Source: CAVVZJ01 sp963752755 (GTDB lineage Bacteria; Planctomycetota; Planctomycetia; Isosphaerales; Isosphaeraceae). From it: a stretch of DNA of 64,000 nucleotides. The stretch covers positions 1-64,000 of the forward strand of contig CAVVZJ010000006.1 of the NCBI GenBank assembly GCA_963752755.1, in the 5' to 3' direction. Shown piece after piece: positions 37,558 through 46,934 of this stretch (positions are counted from its first letter, which is position 1; every line of letters starts with the position of its first letter). Position numbers and translations under genes: made by a program. The notes under the pieces were generated by a model. That model had not been told where the DNA came from, did no database searches, and saw only the letters and a list, made by a program, of their open reading frames with translations.

Positions 37558-39468
37558 ATGCCGATCCGCGTGAAGTGCGAGTGTGGCCGGACGCTGACGC
37601 TCAAGGACACCGCGGCCGGCAAGAGCTTACCGTGCCCGGCCTGTGGTCACATTGTCCAGGTGCCTATACCGGACTTCCTTGACCAACTCGGAATCGAGGT
37701 TGGCGACCCGGAAGAGTCGCCGGAGCCGGCACCGATCCTGCCGACGCCGCCGTCTCCCCCGCCATCGCGTTATAGCACTGGTTCGAACGAGCCTGCCGAG
37801 CCTGTGCCCTCGATCCGGCCCCGACGGCTGAGCGTAGTCAAGCTTGCATCGGTCATCTTCGGCGTGATACTGCCTCTCATTGGCCTCGCGGCACGGTTCT
37901 GGCCGGCGCCTGACCGCGCCGCCGACCCGCTGCCCCCATCGGCTCCGATGCCCGCCACGGCTCCAACTTCGGTTCTCCCCGACCGGCTCACGAAGCCCCA
38001 AATCGAGCTGTTGCTCGCCGCCAAGCGGGCCGACTGGCTTCTAGCCTCGCTGGACGCGGGCCGCATCGTGGACCAGGACGGACCAGAAGTCTATCGTTTC
38101 CAGCGCCTCCTCGAGGATGTCCATCGCGGTTTCCTCGATCGAGATGACGGACAAATCGTACTGGCGTTAGTGGATTGCCTGAACAAGATCCGTGAGCGTC
38201 GCGGCGTGGCCCCGTCTCTCGAAGAATTCCTCTCATCGATGGTGCTGATCTCGCAAGAGTGGCGTGATTACCCTAAACAGAAACAGCCCTTTGCCGACAT
38301 CGCGTCCTTCTTCATGATCGCCATGGTCGAAGAGGGAACTAGCAGCCGCGAAGCCGTCGGGCAGGTCCGGGCGGTTCACCGGGCCCTGTTCGCCGACCAG
38401 CGGCGCGACGACCCGTCCCCGCCTCCCTTACGAGCCTCGCCCCCGCGGGTTAGGCCGCAACCGGGCCGGCAATCCGAGGAAAGCATCCGCGAGTCTCTCG
38501 CTGCCGGTCACTTCGTGACGGTTCCGCGAACGAGGTTGGAGCAGCCATCGGACGAATCATTATTAGTCAGTAGCGGTGATGTTCAGCCATCCTCCGAAAG
38601 CTTCGGCAAGAGCTTCCGGACCGCCTACAATCAGCAATCGAGAACATTGATCCGGATGGCCCGCAGTCTCGATTTGGTTGGCAACGTGAAGGGGGCCACG
38701 GAACACTACGAAGAAGCGGTCAAGCGGGCCCCGGATAGCACCTCAGCGCAACTCGCCCGCGAAGAGCTTCGCGAGATCCAAGCTCGTGGCCGGTACGACC
38801 TGTCCCGCCTTGAGTCCTTCCAGGTTGTCCAAGTCGAGGACGGCGAAACGATCATGCTCTCCCAGAAGGGCCGACGGCTCTCCGCCAGACTGATCGGGGT
38901 TTCCGCACCCGGGCAGGAGACGACAAACTTCCTGCGCAAACTCCTTTCGGGTAAGACGGTTTGCCTGGAACGGGAGCCGACGCCAGTCCAGGCCGGGCCA
39001 GCCGACATGGTGCGAGCCTACATCTATCGATCGCCCGACGGCCTCTTCGTGAATCGGGAGATCATCCGCCTTGGCTACGGCCGGACTTCGGCGATCAGGT
39101 TCAGCAAGGCCGAGGAGTTCCGGGCCGCAGAACAACAGGCTCGGGAGCGGAGCGAGAACGCGAGCGAGGAGGCCGGATCGGCAATCCGCCTCGACGCGAT
39201 CCCGCCGACCGGTGGGGGCTTCCCTCACCTGACCGACTTCGCTCATGTCCAGTTATCTATCTGTCGCCTCAGGATCGGAAGGAGCGTGTCCCTCACATAT
39301 TCGGCCATGCTCTCGACTTCGAACGTCGCGATCGCCTTCGCGTCCGTCCTGTCTCACCGCATCTTGATTCCAACGCAATTAACACGCCGGGCGCCCTCAG
39401 AAACGCCCGGGAACGCTCTCCCGGGAGGGGGCCGCCGGCCGTCTTCGGCCGGGCAGAAGGGCGGGTGA
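37558..39468 (+). CDS. Zinc-ribbon, membrane-anchored protein with an SNase-like domain, 636 aa
   Basis: The ATG at 37558 follows GAGGGA. An N-terminal zinc ribbon (Cys7, Cys9, Cys26, Cys29) is followed by a Pro-rich linker and a membrane helix at ~92-114. A helical middle contains one TPR-like unit at ~362-408 (GNVKGATEHYEEAVKRAPDS). A staphylococcal-nuclease-like domain spans ~412-527 (VEDGETIMLSQKG, then ARLIGVSAPG, then VRAYIYRSPDGLFVNREIIR). The Arg residues match SNase Arg35 and Arg87, but the metal-binding Asp40 position appears to be Ser, so nuclease activity is doubtful. The last ~100 residues are low-complexity and may be an out-of-frame extension. Confidence 0.6.
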   Translation: MPIRVKCECGRTLTLKDTAAGKSLPCPACGHIVQVPIPDFLDQLGIEVGDPEESPEPAPILPTPPSPPPSRYSTGSNEPAEPVPSIRPRRLSVVKLASVIFGVILPLIGLAARFWPAPDRAADPLPPSAPMPATAPTSVLPDRLTKPQIELLLAAKRADWLLASLDAGRIVDQDGPEVYRFQRLLEDVHRGFLDRDDGQIVLALVDCLNKIRERRGVAPSLEEFLSSMVLISQEWRDYPKQKQPFADIASFFMIAMVEEGTSSREAVGQVRAVHRALFADQRRDDPSPPPLRASPPRVRPQPGRQSEESIRESLAAGHFVTVPRTRLEQPSDESLLVSSGDVQPSSESFGKSFRTAYNQQSRTLIRMARSLDLVGNVKGATEHYEEAVKRAPDSTSAQLAREELREIQARGRYDLSRLESFQVVQVEDGETIMLSQKGRRLSARLIGVSAPGQETTNFLRKLLSGKTVCLEREPTPVQAGPADMVRAYIYRSPDGLFVNREIIRLGYGRTSAIRFSKAEEFRAAEQQARERSENASEEAGSAIRLDAIPPTGGGFPHLTDFAHVQLSICRLRIGRSVSLTYSAMLSTSNVAIAFASVLSHRILIPTQLTRRAPSETPGNALPGGGRRPSSAGQKGG

Positions 39469-39527
39469 CCCTCTAACCTTCTGCCGCCCTTGGTTTTGGG
39501 AGACTTGCCCTCGCTCCCATCCCATCC

Positions 39528-39764
39528 TCAACGCCTCGGGGCAGGTTCGTCGAACCCCTCTTTCTGGGCATAGACGATCAAGGCTCGGTCGATCACGTCG
39601 GCCGCCTTCAAGCGGCAATGCTCGGACAGGCGGTTGAGCCAGTCCCGCCACTCCGTGGAACCGCGGATCGACAGGACATTGGGCTTCGGACCCTCGGGAG
39701 AGGGCGGACGCCCCGCGCCCTTCGGCTCCGCCTTTCCCGTCGCCTTCGCCCTCGATTTCGCCAT
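39528..39764 (-). CDS. Small ribbon-helix-helix-like protein, 78 aa
   Basis: The start at 39764 (MAKSRAKATGKAEPK) gives a basic Lys/Ala-rich arm. A short domain follows (VLSIRGSTEWRDWLNRLSEH, then LKAADVIDRALIVYAQKEGF) with a beta-strand plus two helices, as in MetJ/Arc-type DNA-binding antitoxins. No toxin partner is adjacent. The antitoxin-like role is inferred. Confidence 0.55.
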   Translation of the reverse strand: MAKSRAKATGKAEPKGAGRPPSPEGPKPNVLSIRGSTEWRDWLNRLSEHCRLKAADVIDRALIVYAQKEGFDEPAPRR

Positions 39765-40015
39765 CGGATCGGCCTCCGTGTCGGACGGTCTTATTGCACG
39801 ACAAAGCATAGTCGAGGGCCGGCGCGTCATCGAGTCGAGGCGGGGCGAATGTCGTGCAACGCGCTGAAAAAGTCGTGCGACGCGTCTTGTATTTTCGCAC
39901 TACATCGTATAGACTAAAAACGTCGAGGGCAACGGGCCCGAGACCAGCAAAGAGGGCCGGGAAGAGCTGGAACCTCCCCCCGGCCCGGTTGGCAAGGTGC
40001 ACAGGACACCCGGCC

Positions 40016-40285
40016 ATGACCACTCTGTTCGACCCGACCCGCCCCGTCAAGTCCGCCCGCCTCCGCCGCTTCGGCCTCGGCCTCGGCCGCCCGGCCTGCG
40101 AGAAGTGCATGCCCTACACCGCGGCTGATCGGGAATGGGCCGCCTACCACCTGAACGCCGACGCGACCGATTTCGACCTCCTGCCCTCGGGCGCCGATCT
40201 GGACCGGCTCGCCGGGGAGGCCGAGGCGGTCGATCGGATGTCGGCCGGCCTGGCGATCCTCTCAACGTACGCGCCCGGCGGATCA
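40016..40285 (+). pseudogene. Small planctomycete protein, 3' end lost to the inserted nuclease gene
   Basis: The frame MTTLFDPTRPVKSARLRRFG up to DRMSAGLAILSTYA resembles a short conserved planctomycete protein that I recall only by pattern. It has no stop; its frame runs without interruption into the sequence before the nuclease. Something was inserted after about 40280, and the original end is not seen. Function is unknown. Confidence 0.4.
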
Positions 40286-40507
40286 CGGGTTGGGCGGGTG
40301 GAGCGAACGCCCTGCCCACTGGGCAGCGGTCTCACAACGAATCGTCTCGGGGACATATCGCCGAGGATTTTTTTGCTCAGTGGTACCTCGGCATGGCTCC
40401 ATCACCTGGCGTCGCTGTCAGTCTGTCCATCAAACGGAACTGGACGGGATCCGCACGCTACGCTCGACATCACATGGGCCGTAGAATTGTTCGGGTCGGG
40501 GCATCTC

Positions 40508-41959
40508 ATGCGGTGGCCATCCGTTCCACCCACGGCGGGAAGGCAGCGTCCGGTGATCCCCCCACCATCCTTGACCGACGACATCGTCGCGGCGTATCTG
40601 AAGTGCCGGTACAAGGCCTACCTGAAACTCCGCGGGGCCGTCGGAGAGCGGTCCGACTACGAGTCACTGCAGGTGCGGCTCGCGGCCGAGTATCGGGCCG
40701 CCGTCCGGTCGAAACTCCTGCAGCTGCACGAGGGGTCTACCGTCATCCAGGACCCAGCCTCTCTTCTGGAGGCGATTCGGAGCGGGGTTCCCCTCATCCT
40801 GGAGGCAACAGCCCAGGACGCCGACGAGTCCTGTCGCCTCGACGGCCTGGAGCGGGCCGGCGGTCCACGGCCCGATTCGGGGGACGCGTATATCCCCATC
40901 CTGTTCACACCACATGAACGGATCACGGCCGAAGACCGGATACGGCTCGCGTTCGCGGCCTCCGTCCTGGCCCGCCTCCAGGCGGGTCAGACGGCTGTCG
41001 GGAGGATCATCCACGGACGGCAGTTCAAGCCGTCGAAGGTAAGTCTGCCGAAGCTCGTTGCGAAGGTCCACGACGCGGTCGGTGAAATCCAGGTGATCCA
41101 AACGTCCGACTCCCCCCCGACGCTGCTGCTGAACCGGCACTGCGCCGAGTGTGAGTTTTTGCGATCGTGCCGGGCGGCGGCCGTCGAGAAGGACGACCTG
41201 AGCCTGCTCCGCGGGCTGTCACCGAAGGCGATCGCAGGGCTGAACCGGCGGGGGATCTTCACCGTCACCCAATACTCCCATGCGTTCCGCCCGGGTCGGA
41301 TGAGGCTCGTGGCCGCCATGCAGGGCGGGAAGCACGAACTCTCTCTGCAGGCGCTGGCCCTCCGGGAGAAGAAGGTCTATGTCGCGCGGCGGCCGCAACT
41401 GCCCGACGCCCCGATCCGCATCTACCTGGATGTGGAGGGGCTCCCGGATCGGGACTTCTACTACCTGATCGGGTTGTCCTGGGACGACGGCACCGAAGCC
41501 CGGCGGGTGAGCTTCTGGGCCGATCGGGAGGAAGACGAGGCGGCCGTTTGGGGGGCCTTTCTGCAAGCGATCCGGGGAGTCGGCGAAGACTTCGCCCTCT
41601 TCCACTACGGGAGTTACGAGGCTCGATTCCTGAAACGGATGGAGCAACGGCACGGCGGCGACCCCGGGTTGATCGCCCGGATCAAGGCCCGCGCCGTGAA
41701 CGTCCTCTCCGCGATTCACGCCCAGGTCTACTTCCCGGTCTACTCCAACGACCTCAAGAGCGTGGCCGACTGCCTGGGCTTCCGGTGGTCAGCCACGGAT
41801 GCTTTGGGGCTCCAGTCGATCGTCTGGCGGGCCGCATGGGAAGCCACCGGGATGGACGCCGACAAGCAGCGGCTTCTCATCTACAACCAGGAGGACTGCA
41901 CGGCCCTCGCACGAATCGTGGAGGTCCTCCGCGCTCTCGCACGATGCGGTGCCGGTTGA
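40508..41959 (+). CDS. TM0106-like RecB-family nuclease half of a nuclease-transposase protein
   Basis: The family begins at DDIVAAYLKCRYKAYLKLRG; ATG 40508 or GTG 40553 (with GGGAAGG upstream) are the likely starts. A Cas4/RecB-like Cys cluster (HCAECEFLRSC) follows at ~205, with LSLLRGLSPKAIAGLNRRGI directly after. An RNase H-like exonuclease domain comes next: RIYLDVEGLPDRDFYYLIGL (DxE), then FALFHYGSYEARFL and YNQEDCTALARI (terminal Asp). The frame stops at 41959, but the conserved continuation lies in the next frame from about 41940. The intact protein would include the transposase domain that follows. Confidence 0.75.
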   Translation: MRWPSVPPTAGRQRPVIPPPSLTDDIVAAYLKCRYKAYLKLRGAVGERSDYESLQVRLAAEYRAAVRSKLLQLHEGSTVIQDPASLLEAIRSGVPLILEATAQDADESCRLDGLERAGGPRPDSGDAYIPILFTPHERITAEDRIRLAFAASVLARLQAGQTAVGRIIHGRQFKPSKVSLPKLVAKVHDAVGEIQVIQTSDSPPTLLLNRHCAECEFLRSCRAAAVEKDDLSLLRGLSPKAIAGLNRRGIFTVTQYSHAFRPGRMRLVAAMQGGKHELSLQALALREKKVYVARRPQLPDAPIRIYLDVEGLPDRDFYYLIGLSWDDGTEARRVSFWADREEDEAAVWGAFLQAIRGVGEDFALFHYGSYEARFLKRMEQRHGGDPGLIARIKARAVNVLSAIHAQVYFPVYSNDLKSVADCLGFRWSATDALGLQSIVWRAAWEATGMDADKQRLLIYNQEDCTALARIVEVLRALARCGAG

Positions 41960-43310
41960 TGGTGGCTCCTGCCCCAGTATCGCCGGGGTCGAGGACATCA
42001 AGGCCCCCCGCCGCCACAAGTATTGCGATCCCGACTATGTGCTCCCGGAATTCGCCCGGATCACGAAGTGCGCCTATTTCGACTATCAGCGGGACCGAGT
42101 GCTCTTCCGGACCAGCCCGGCGGTCAGGCGGGCGAACCGCCGCAAGAAGCGCGAGGCGCGGGCTGCCTTCAAGGTCGATCGGGTCGTCGAGTATGTCCGA
42201 CCGGACCGCTGCCCGCAGTGCGGCTCGGAGGACCTCGACAGCCGGGAGAGCAACCAGCGGCTGGTGGTCGACCTGAAACGGACTCCGGGCGGGTTGAGGC
42301 GGTGGGTGACGCGGCACAAGGCCAGGCGATGTCGCTGCCGCAAGTGTGAGCATGTCTGCCTGCCCAATGACTTCCTCGCGATCCGCTCGCGCAAGTACGG
42401 CTGGGCTCTGTGCGGCTGGGTGGCGTACGCCGCCGTCGCCCTGCGGCAGACCACCCAGGCCACGGCCGACGCCCTCGCCGACATGTTCGGGGTTCGCATC
42501 ACCTCTGCCGGGGTGTCGAAACTCCGGGGGCAGGCGGCCGACCGCTACCGCGAGACCTACGCGTCCTTGCTGGCTGAACTGCGAGCCGGCCCCGTGGTCC
42601 ACGCCGATGAGACGTGGGCGCGAGTCAAGGGGTGCAGCAGCAAGGGCTACGTGTGGACCTTCGCCAGCCCGGAGGTCGCCGTGTACGCCTACTCTCCGAA
42701 TCGCGATGGGGAAACGGTCCAGGGTGCGCTGTCGGGGTTCCGGGGCGTGCTCGTCTCGGACTTCTACACCGCTTACGATACGATGGATTGCCCGCAGCAG
42801 AAATGCATCGTCCACCTGGTCCGCGACCTCAACGACGATCTCGCCAAGAACCCCTTCGACGAGGAGCTGAAGCAACTGGCCGCCCGGTTCGGGGCCCTGA
42901 TGCAGGCCGTGGTCGCGACGATCGACCGCTACGGCCTGAAGAAGCACCACCTCGGCAGGCACAAGCGAGACGTGGACGAGTTTTATTCCCGCGAGGCGGC
43001 TGCGAGCTACAGGTCGGAGCTGGCCCGCCACTACCGCCAGCGGCTCCTGAAATACCAGGACAAGTTATTCACGTTCCTGGACCACGACGGAGTACCCTGG
43101 AACAACAACAACGCCGAGAACGCGGTCAAGCGGTTCGTGTCCCGCCGGAAGGGGATGGGGGGGACAGGCTCCTTCTGCGAGCAGGGGCTCCGGGACTACC
43201 TGGTGCTGTTGAGCCTCTATCAGACGCTCCGCTACCGGGGGTTCGGCTTCTGGAAGTTCCTGCTGTCCGGTGAGACCGACATCGCCGCGTTCACCGCCAG
43301 GAGCCGCTGA
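41949..43310 (+). CDS. IS66-like transposase half of the nuclease-transposase protein
   Basis: This frame begins within the end of the nuclease and reads through YFDYQRDRVLFRTSPAVRRA, a zinc ribbon (CPQCGSEDLD and RCRCRKCEHVC) and a DDE-type domain. The domain shows VVHADETWARVKG (Asp), VLVSDFYTAYDTMDCPQQKC (Asp) and WNNNNAENAVKRFVSRRKG (Glu). The C-terminus is intact (YRGFGFWKFLLSGETDIA). The GTG at 41949 is a possible start, but homologues I remember are single fused proteins, so a one-base shift at about 41940 is more likely. The function of the fusion is unknown: a transposon-encoded nuclease or a domesticated system. Confidence 0.7.
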   Translation: MPVDGGSCPSIAGVEDIKAPRRHKYCDPDYVLPEFARITKCAYFDYQRDRVLFRTSPAVRRANRRKKREARAAFKVDRVVEYVRPDRCPQCGSEDLDSRESNQRLVVDLKRTPGGLRRWVTRHKARRCRCRKCEHVCLPNDFLAIRSRKYGWALCGWVAYAAVALRQTTQATADALADMFGVRITSAGVSKLRGQAADRYRETYASLLAELRAGPVVHADETWARVKGCSSKGYVWTFASPEVAVYAYSPNRDGETVQGALSGFRGVLVSDFYTAYDTMDCPQQKCIVHLVRDLNDDLAKNPFDEELKQLAARFGALMQAVVATIDRYGLKKHHLGRHKRDVDEFYSREAAASYRSELARHYRQRLLKYQDKLFTFLDHDGVPWNNNNAENAVKRFVSRRKGMGGTGSFCEQGLRDYLVLLSLYQTLRYRGFGFWKFLLSGETDIAAFTARSR

Positions 43311-43423
43311 TGGGCGACCTGTGGGGTGATCCTTCCGAGGACCACGGCGCGCGACTCTGAATTCTCCCGCTGGTCCGCCGCGAGCAGCCCGCCGATCCCG
43401 CGACCGTGTCGTTCCGCGATCGC

Positions 43424-44079
43424 TTACCCGGCGGCCAGATCCCGGACCGGCGCGTCCCGCCCCCTTCGCAGTAGCCACCGATCCGGCAGCCAATCCAGCA
43501 ATCGCTCGGCCGTCGGCATCTCACCCAACGCGAACAACCGCGGGAGGGCGTCTCGGAGATACGCCTGCGGGTCGAGCCCCAGATGCTTGCACGTCCCGAC
43601 GACGGAATACAGCACGGCCGCCGTCCGGCCGCCCGCCTCGCTCCCGAGGACGCCCCAGTTGTTCCGCCCCAGGGCGACCGCCCGCAACGTCCGCTCGCTC
43701 AGGTTGTTGTCGATCGCCAGGAAGCCCTGCTCCAGGTAGCGTCCCAACGCCGCCTGATTGTTCAACGCATACTTGATCGCGGCTCCCAACAGCGATTTGG
43801 GCAAGGCCATCGGTCGATACTCGTCCAGCCAATTCGTCAGCTCGATCAAGATCGGTTCGGCTTCCCGCTGCCGCGACAGACGTCGTTGTTCTTCCCGTTG
43901 CCGACGCTGTGCCGTCGCCGCCGGGTTGTCCGCCGGTGGCAGCAGCGGCGGCAAGTCGCGTTCGATGGCGTACAGCCTCCGGATCAGCTCCAGTGCCCCG
44001 TTGGCACGCTCATCTCCGCCGTCGGCAGCGGCGAGGAACTTGCGGCGGACGTGCGCCCAGCAGCAGACGTGCTGGACCC
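43424..44079 (-). pseudogene. IS66 tnpC, carboxy-terminal part (split by ISKra4)
   Basis: The catalytic C-terminal half of TnpC is intact: RVQHVCCWAHVRRKFLAAAD, then LEQGFLAIDNNLSERTLRAV and GRNNWGVLGSEAGGRTAAVL. Excising the ISKra4-like element and one 9-bp duplication restores an uninterrupted frame with the N-terminal part at 45612-46536. Confidence 0.85.
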
Positions 44080-44088
44080 GGCCCTCAT

Positions 44089-45611
44089 GGGTAGGCGTCA
44101 CCTTTGTAGGTAGGGATCAGTTCGGCGAGGGGGACCAGTAGGCGTCCCACTGCCGGTCCCCGCTCTTGAACAAGGCCCTCAGGTGGCAGACCGCATCCGC
44201 CCCGTCGGCCCCCCAGCGCATCCCGGCCCCCTTCATCCGCTGGCCGACGACCGTCTTGCAGGCCGCCTCGATCGGGCCCGAGCCGATCGCCCAGCCCTTG
44301 GCCACGTAGCTCGGGTAGTCCATCCGGTGCACCTGGTTGCCGAAGTACCGCACCACCTCCGCCAGCGCCTCCCGCGCCGCGCGGCCGCGGACCTCCAGCC
44401 CCCGCAGGTCCTCCAGCACCGCGGCGCCGCCCTCGTGCTTCAGCCGGCCGCACCAGGCCTCCAGCCAGGCCTCGCGGGCCTCCTCATCGCCCGGGTGCAG
44501 CGCCCGGGCCAGGTCGCCGAGGTACTCGGCCGCGTGGTAGAAGTCCAGGATCACCGCCTCGAGCCGCCCGAAGTTCACCCGCAGCCAGTCCTCCAGGCCG
44601 GCGCCGCCGTCGGACAGGCCGATCCACCGCTCGGCCTGGTCCATGCCGACCTGGGCCGCCTGCCGTCGCAGCGGCTCGCCCAGCGCCGCGGCCCCGCCCA
44701 GCCCGGCGAGATACCGAGCCCGGAAGCGGGGCGGCGGGCCGTCGGGCCGCGCCCGGCGGTCGCGGTCCTCGGGCACCGGGTTGTAGACCATCGCCACGGT
44801 GGCCATCCGCCCGTCGGCCTTGGCGCCGCCGTCGCCCTGCTGGCCGACGCCGGTGGCGTCGATGGCCACGTAGGCGCAGGTCTTGCCCTCGGCGTCCCGG
44901 TGCCAGTCCCACGGGCCCGGCGGGCCGAAGGTCTCGCCGGCGGCCAGGCGGTCGCCGACGTCCCGGCCGGCGGCCTCGGTGGCCCGCTCGACCGTCGACT
45001 CGGCCGGGCGCAGCCCGGCCAGCTTCGGCAGGGTCGTCTCGGCGGCCTCGGCGAAGCTGGAGAGCACGCCGGCCAGGCAGATCGCCTCGCGGGCCGCCGG
45101 GGTCAGGGCCTCGGCCGAGAGCCGCAGCCGGCGTCGGCGGGGGCCGAGCCGGCGCGGCAGGCGGGGCAATGGTAGTAGGCCCGCCGCAGCCGGATCGGCC
45201 CGAGCAGGCTGAGGACCGACCGGGGCCGGTAGGCGACGAACTTGGCCGGCTCGCGGCAAGTCGGGCAGCTCATGCTGGAGCCGCGGTAGCCCCCTTTTGC
45301 GCCCGGCCAGGGCGGCCTCGATGGCCCGGGCGCCGATGCGGTGCACGCGGTCGCGGACCTCGTACTCGGTGGCGCCCAGGAGTTGGCCGTCGGGCTTGGA
45401 GGCCAGGTGCTCGGCCAGCTCGCGGAGGTCGCCGCGGACCAGCTCCGTCAGCCGCTGCTCGATCCGGTCGGCCTCGGCCTGCTGCTCGGCGGTCAGGTGG
45501 CGTGCCATGGTCGGGGGCCTCCGTGTCGTCCGTCGAGGGGCGGGTTTCCGAGCGACGCATCGACGGGCCCCGTTGTACGGGATTTCCCACCTACTTTCGA
45601 GACGCCTACCC
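44089..45611 (-). mobile_element. ISKra4-like insertion sequence, complete, 9-bp target duplication
   Basis: The ends begin GGGTAGGCGTC and finish with its exact inverse complement, with further partial matching inward. GGCCCTCAT flanks both ends (44080-44088 and 45612-45620). The element is 1523 bp and lies inside the IS66 tnpC gene. Confidence 0.9.
44117..45508 (-). CDS. ISKra4-family transposase (two compensating shifts near the N-terminus)
   Basis: The start at 45508 gives an N-terminal helical region. Between about 45295 and 45140 the zinc-ribbon part (MSCPTCREPAKFVAYRP, then YYHCPACRAG) lies in another frame, so two indels are needed. The catalytic part is intact: YVAIDATGVGQQ (Asp), AVILDFYHAAEYLGDLARAL (Asp) and KGWAIGSGPIEAACKTVVGQ with RMKGAGMRW (Glu). 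This is the ISKra4 signature. Confidence 0.8.
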   Translation of the reverse strand: MARHLTAEQQAEADRIEQRLTELVRGDLRELAEHLASKPDGQLLGATEYEVRDRVHRIGARAIEAALAGRKRGLPRLQHELPDLPRAGQVRRLPAPVGPQPARADPAAAGLLPLPRLPRRLGPRRRRLRLSAEALTPAAREAICLAGVLSSFAEAAETTLPKLAGLRPAESTVERATEAAGRDVGDRLAAGETFGPPGPWDWHRDAEGKTCAYVAIDATGVGQQGDGGAKADGRMATVAMVYNPVPEDRDRRARPDGPPPRFRARYLAGLGGAAALGEPLRRQAAQVGMDQAERWIGLSDGGAGLEDWLRVNFGRLEAVILDFYHAAEYLGDLARALHPGDEEAREAWLEAWCGRLKHEGGAAVLEDLRGLEVRGRAAREALAEVVRYFGNQVHRMDYPSYVAKGWAIGSGPIEAACKTVVGQRMKGAGMRWGADGADAVCHLRALFKSGDRQWDAYWSPSPN

Positions 45612-46536
45612 GGCCCTCATCATAGAGTCCTTCGTACTGGGCTAACGCATCCGCCTGGAGGTAGCCTGTGTAGCCGCCCAGGAAGTGCTCCGGGCCTTCC
45701 GCCGTGTAATCCGCCGTGAAATCGAACACCACATAAGGATAGTCGGCATCCCCGATGCTGACCCGAAGGTGGGCCTTCCGGGTGCGGTCGGCCCCCGGCA
45801 CTCGCAATTTCACCGAGGTGTCATCGCCGTGGATCACTCGCGACAGCAACAGACGCCGGTGCATCAGCCGATACAGCGGCATGAGCAGGTCGGCGGCCCG
45901 CGCCAGCCAGTCACCCAGGGTGGACCGCGCGATGGTGACACCCGATCGGGACAGTTGCCCGGAGAGCCGATGCAAGGGGGTATGGTCGGCGAACTTGGCC
46001 GTGATCGCATGCGCCAACAGCCCGGGACCGCACAACCCCTTGGGGATCGGGCCGACCTGCTCCGGACCGGCAGTCCGCAGGCGTTGATCCGCCGGCACGG
46101 CCGTCGGATCGCAGTGCCGACAGGCATAGCTCTTTCTGACCGTGCGGAGCACGAAGAAGCGGGCCGGCTCCAGATCGAGCTGCTCGGCGGTCTGCGTGCC
46201 GATGTAGGCGCGAGGCCGGCCGCAGGCCGGACAGAGCCGCTCGGCCTCGGTCAGGTCGTGGACAACCTCACGACGTGCCAGGTGCTCGGACAACGCGGCA
46301 CGGCCGTGTGGGTCGCGCCGACGAGCGGGCGGATCGGCGGGTGAAGCCGGCTTCGGCGTGCGGCGCTCGGACCGGCGGCCGAACCGATGTCTCAAGGCGG
46401 CATCCAGCTTTCCCTGCAGCTCGCCGTTCTCGGCCCGTAGCCGAGCGACCTCCGCGAGCAATGCTCGCACCATCTCCTGCAACGTGGCGACATCGTTGGG
46501 TAGTGGTGCGTCGGGGGTCAGGGAAGCGGCATCCAT
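45612..46536 (-). pseudogene. IS66 tnpC, amino-terminal part (split by ISKra4)
   Basis: The start at 46536 (MDAASLTPDAPLPND) leads into a leucine-zipper region (MVRALLAEVARLRAENGELQ), the basic RHRFGRRSERR, a zinc finger (RLCPACGRPRAYIG, then YACRHCDP) and the beginning of the DDE domain (RVIHGDDTSVKLRV). It stops at the ISKra4 insertion. The rest of the gene continues at 44079. Confidence 0.85.
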
Positions 46537-46583
46537 GCCAGATCCAACACCGCCGGAACGGTCTGGTAGCGAGTCTTTCCCGC

Positions 46584-46934
46584 TCAGCCGGGTGCAAAGC
46601 GCTTGAAGCGTCGGACCCGGGACAGGTCGATGCCGTCGAGGATCATCTGGAACTGGCCGGGGCTCAGTTCGATGCCGGTGGCGGCGTCCGTCGGGTCGGG
46701 GAAGTGATAGCGGCCGGCTTCGAGTCGCTGGCACCAGAGGCACAGCCCGTGACCGCCCCAGTACAGGACCTTGACGCGGTTCGCGGCCCGGTTCCGGAAG
46801 ATGAACAGGTGGCCGCTCAAGGGGTCGGCCGCCAGCCGGGTCCGGACCAGGGCGAACAGGCCGTCGAACCCGAGCCGGAAATCGACCGGCTGGGGCGCGT
46901 ACCAGAGCTTGACGGCCGGGGGGACGGTCAGCAT
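46584..46934 (-). CDS. tnpB: IS66-family TnpB (second IS66)
   Basis: The start at 46934 (MLTVPPAVKLWYAPQPVDFR) gives the usual 116 residues, with LSGHLFIFRNRAANRVKVLY and LCLWCQRLEAGRYHFPDP. It lies between tnpA and tnpC in normal IS66 order and is not homologous at nucleotide level to the copy at 33350. Confidence 0.85.
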   Translation of the reverse strand: MLTVPPAVKLWYAPQPVDFRLGFDGLFALVRTRLAADPLSGHLFIFRNRAANRVKVLYWGGHGLCLWCQRLEAGRYHFPDPTDAATGIELSPGQFQMILDGIDLSRVRRFKRFAPG

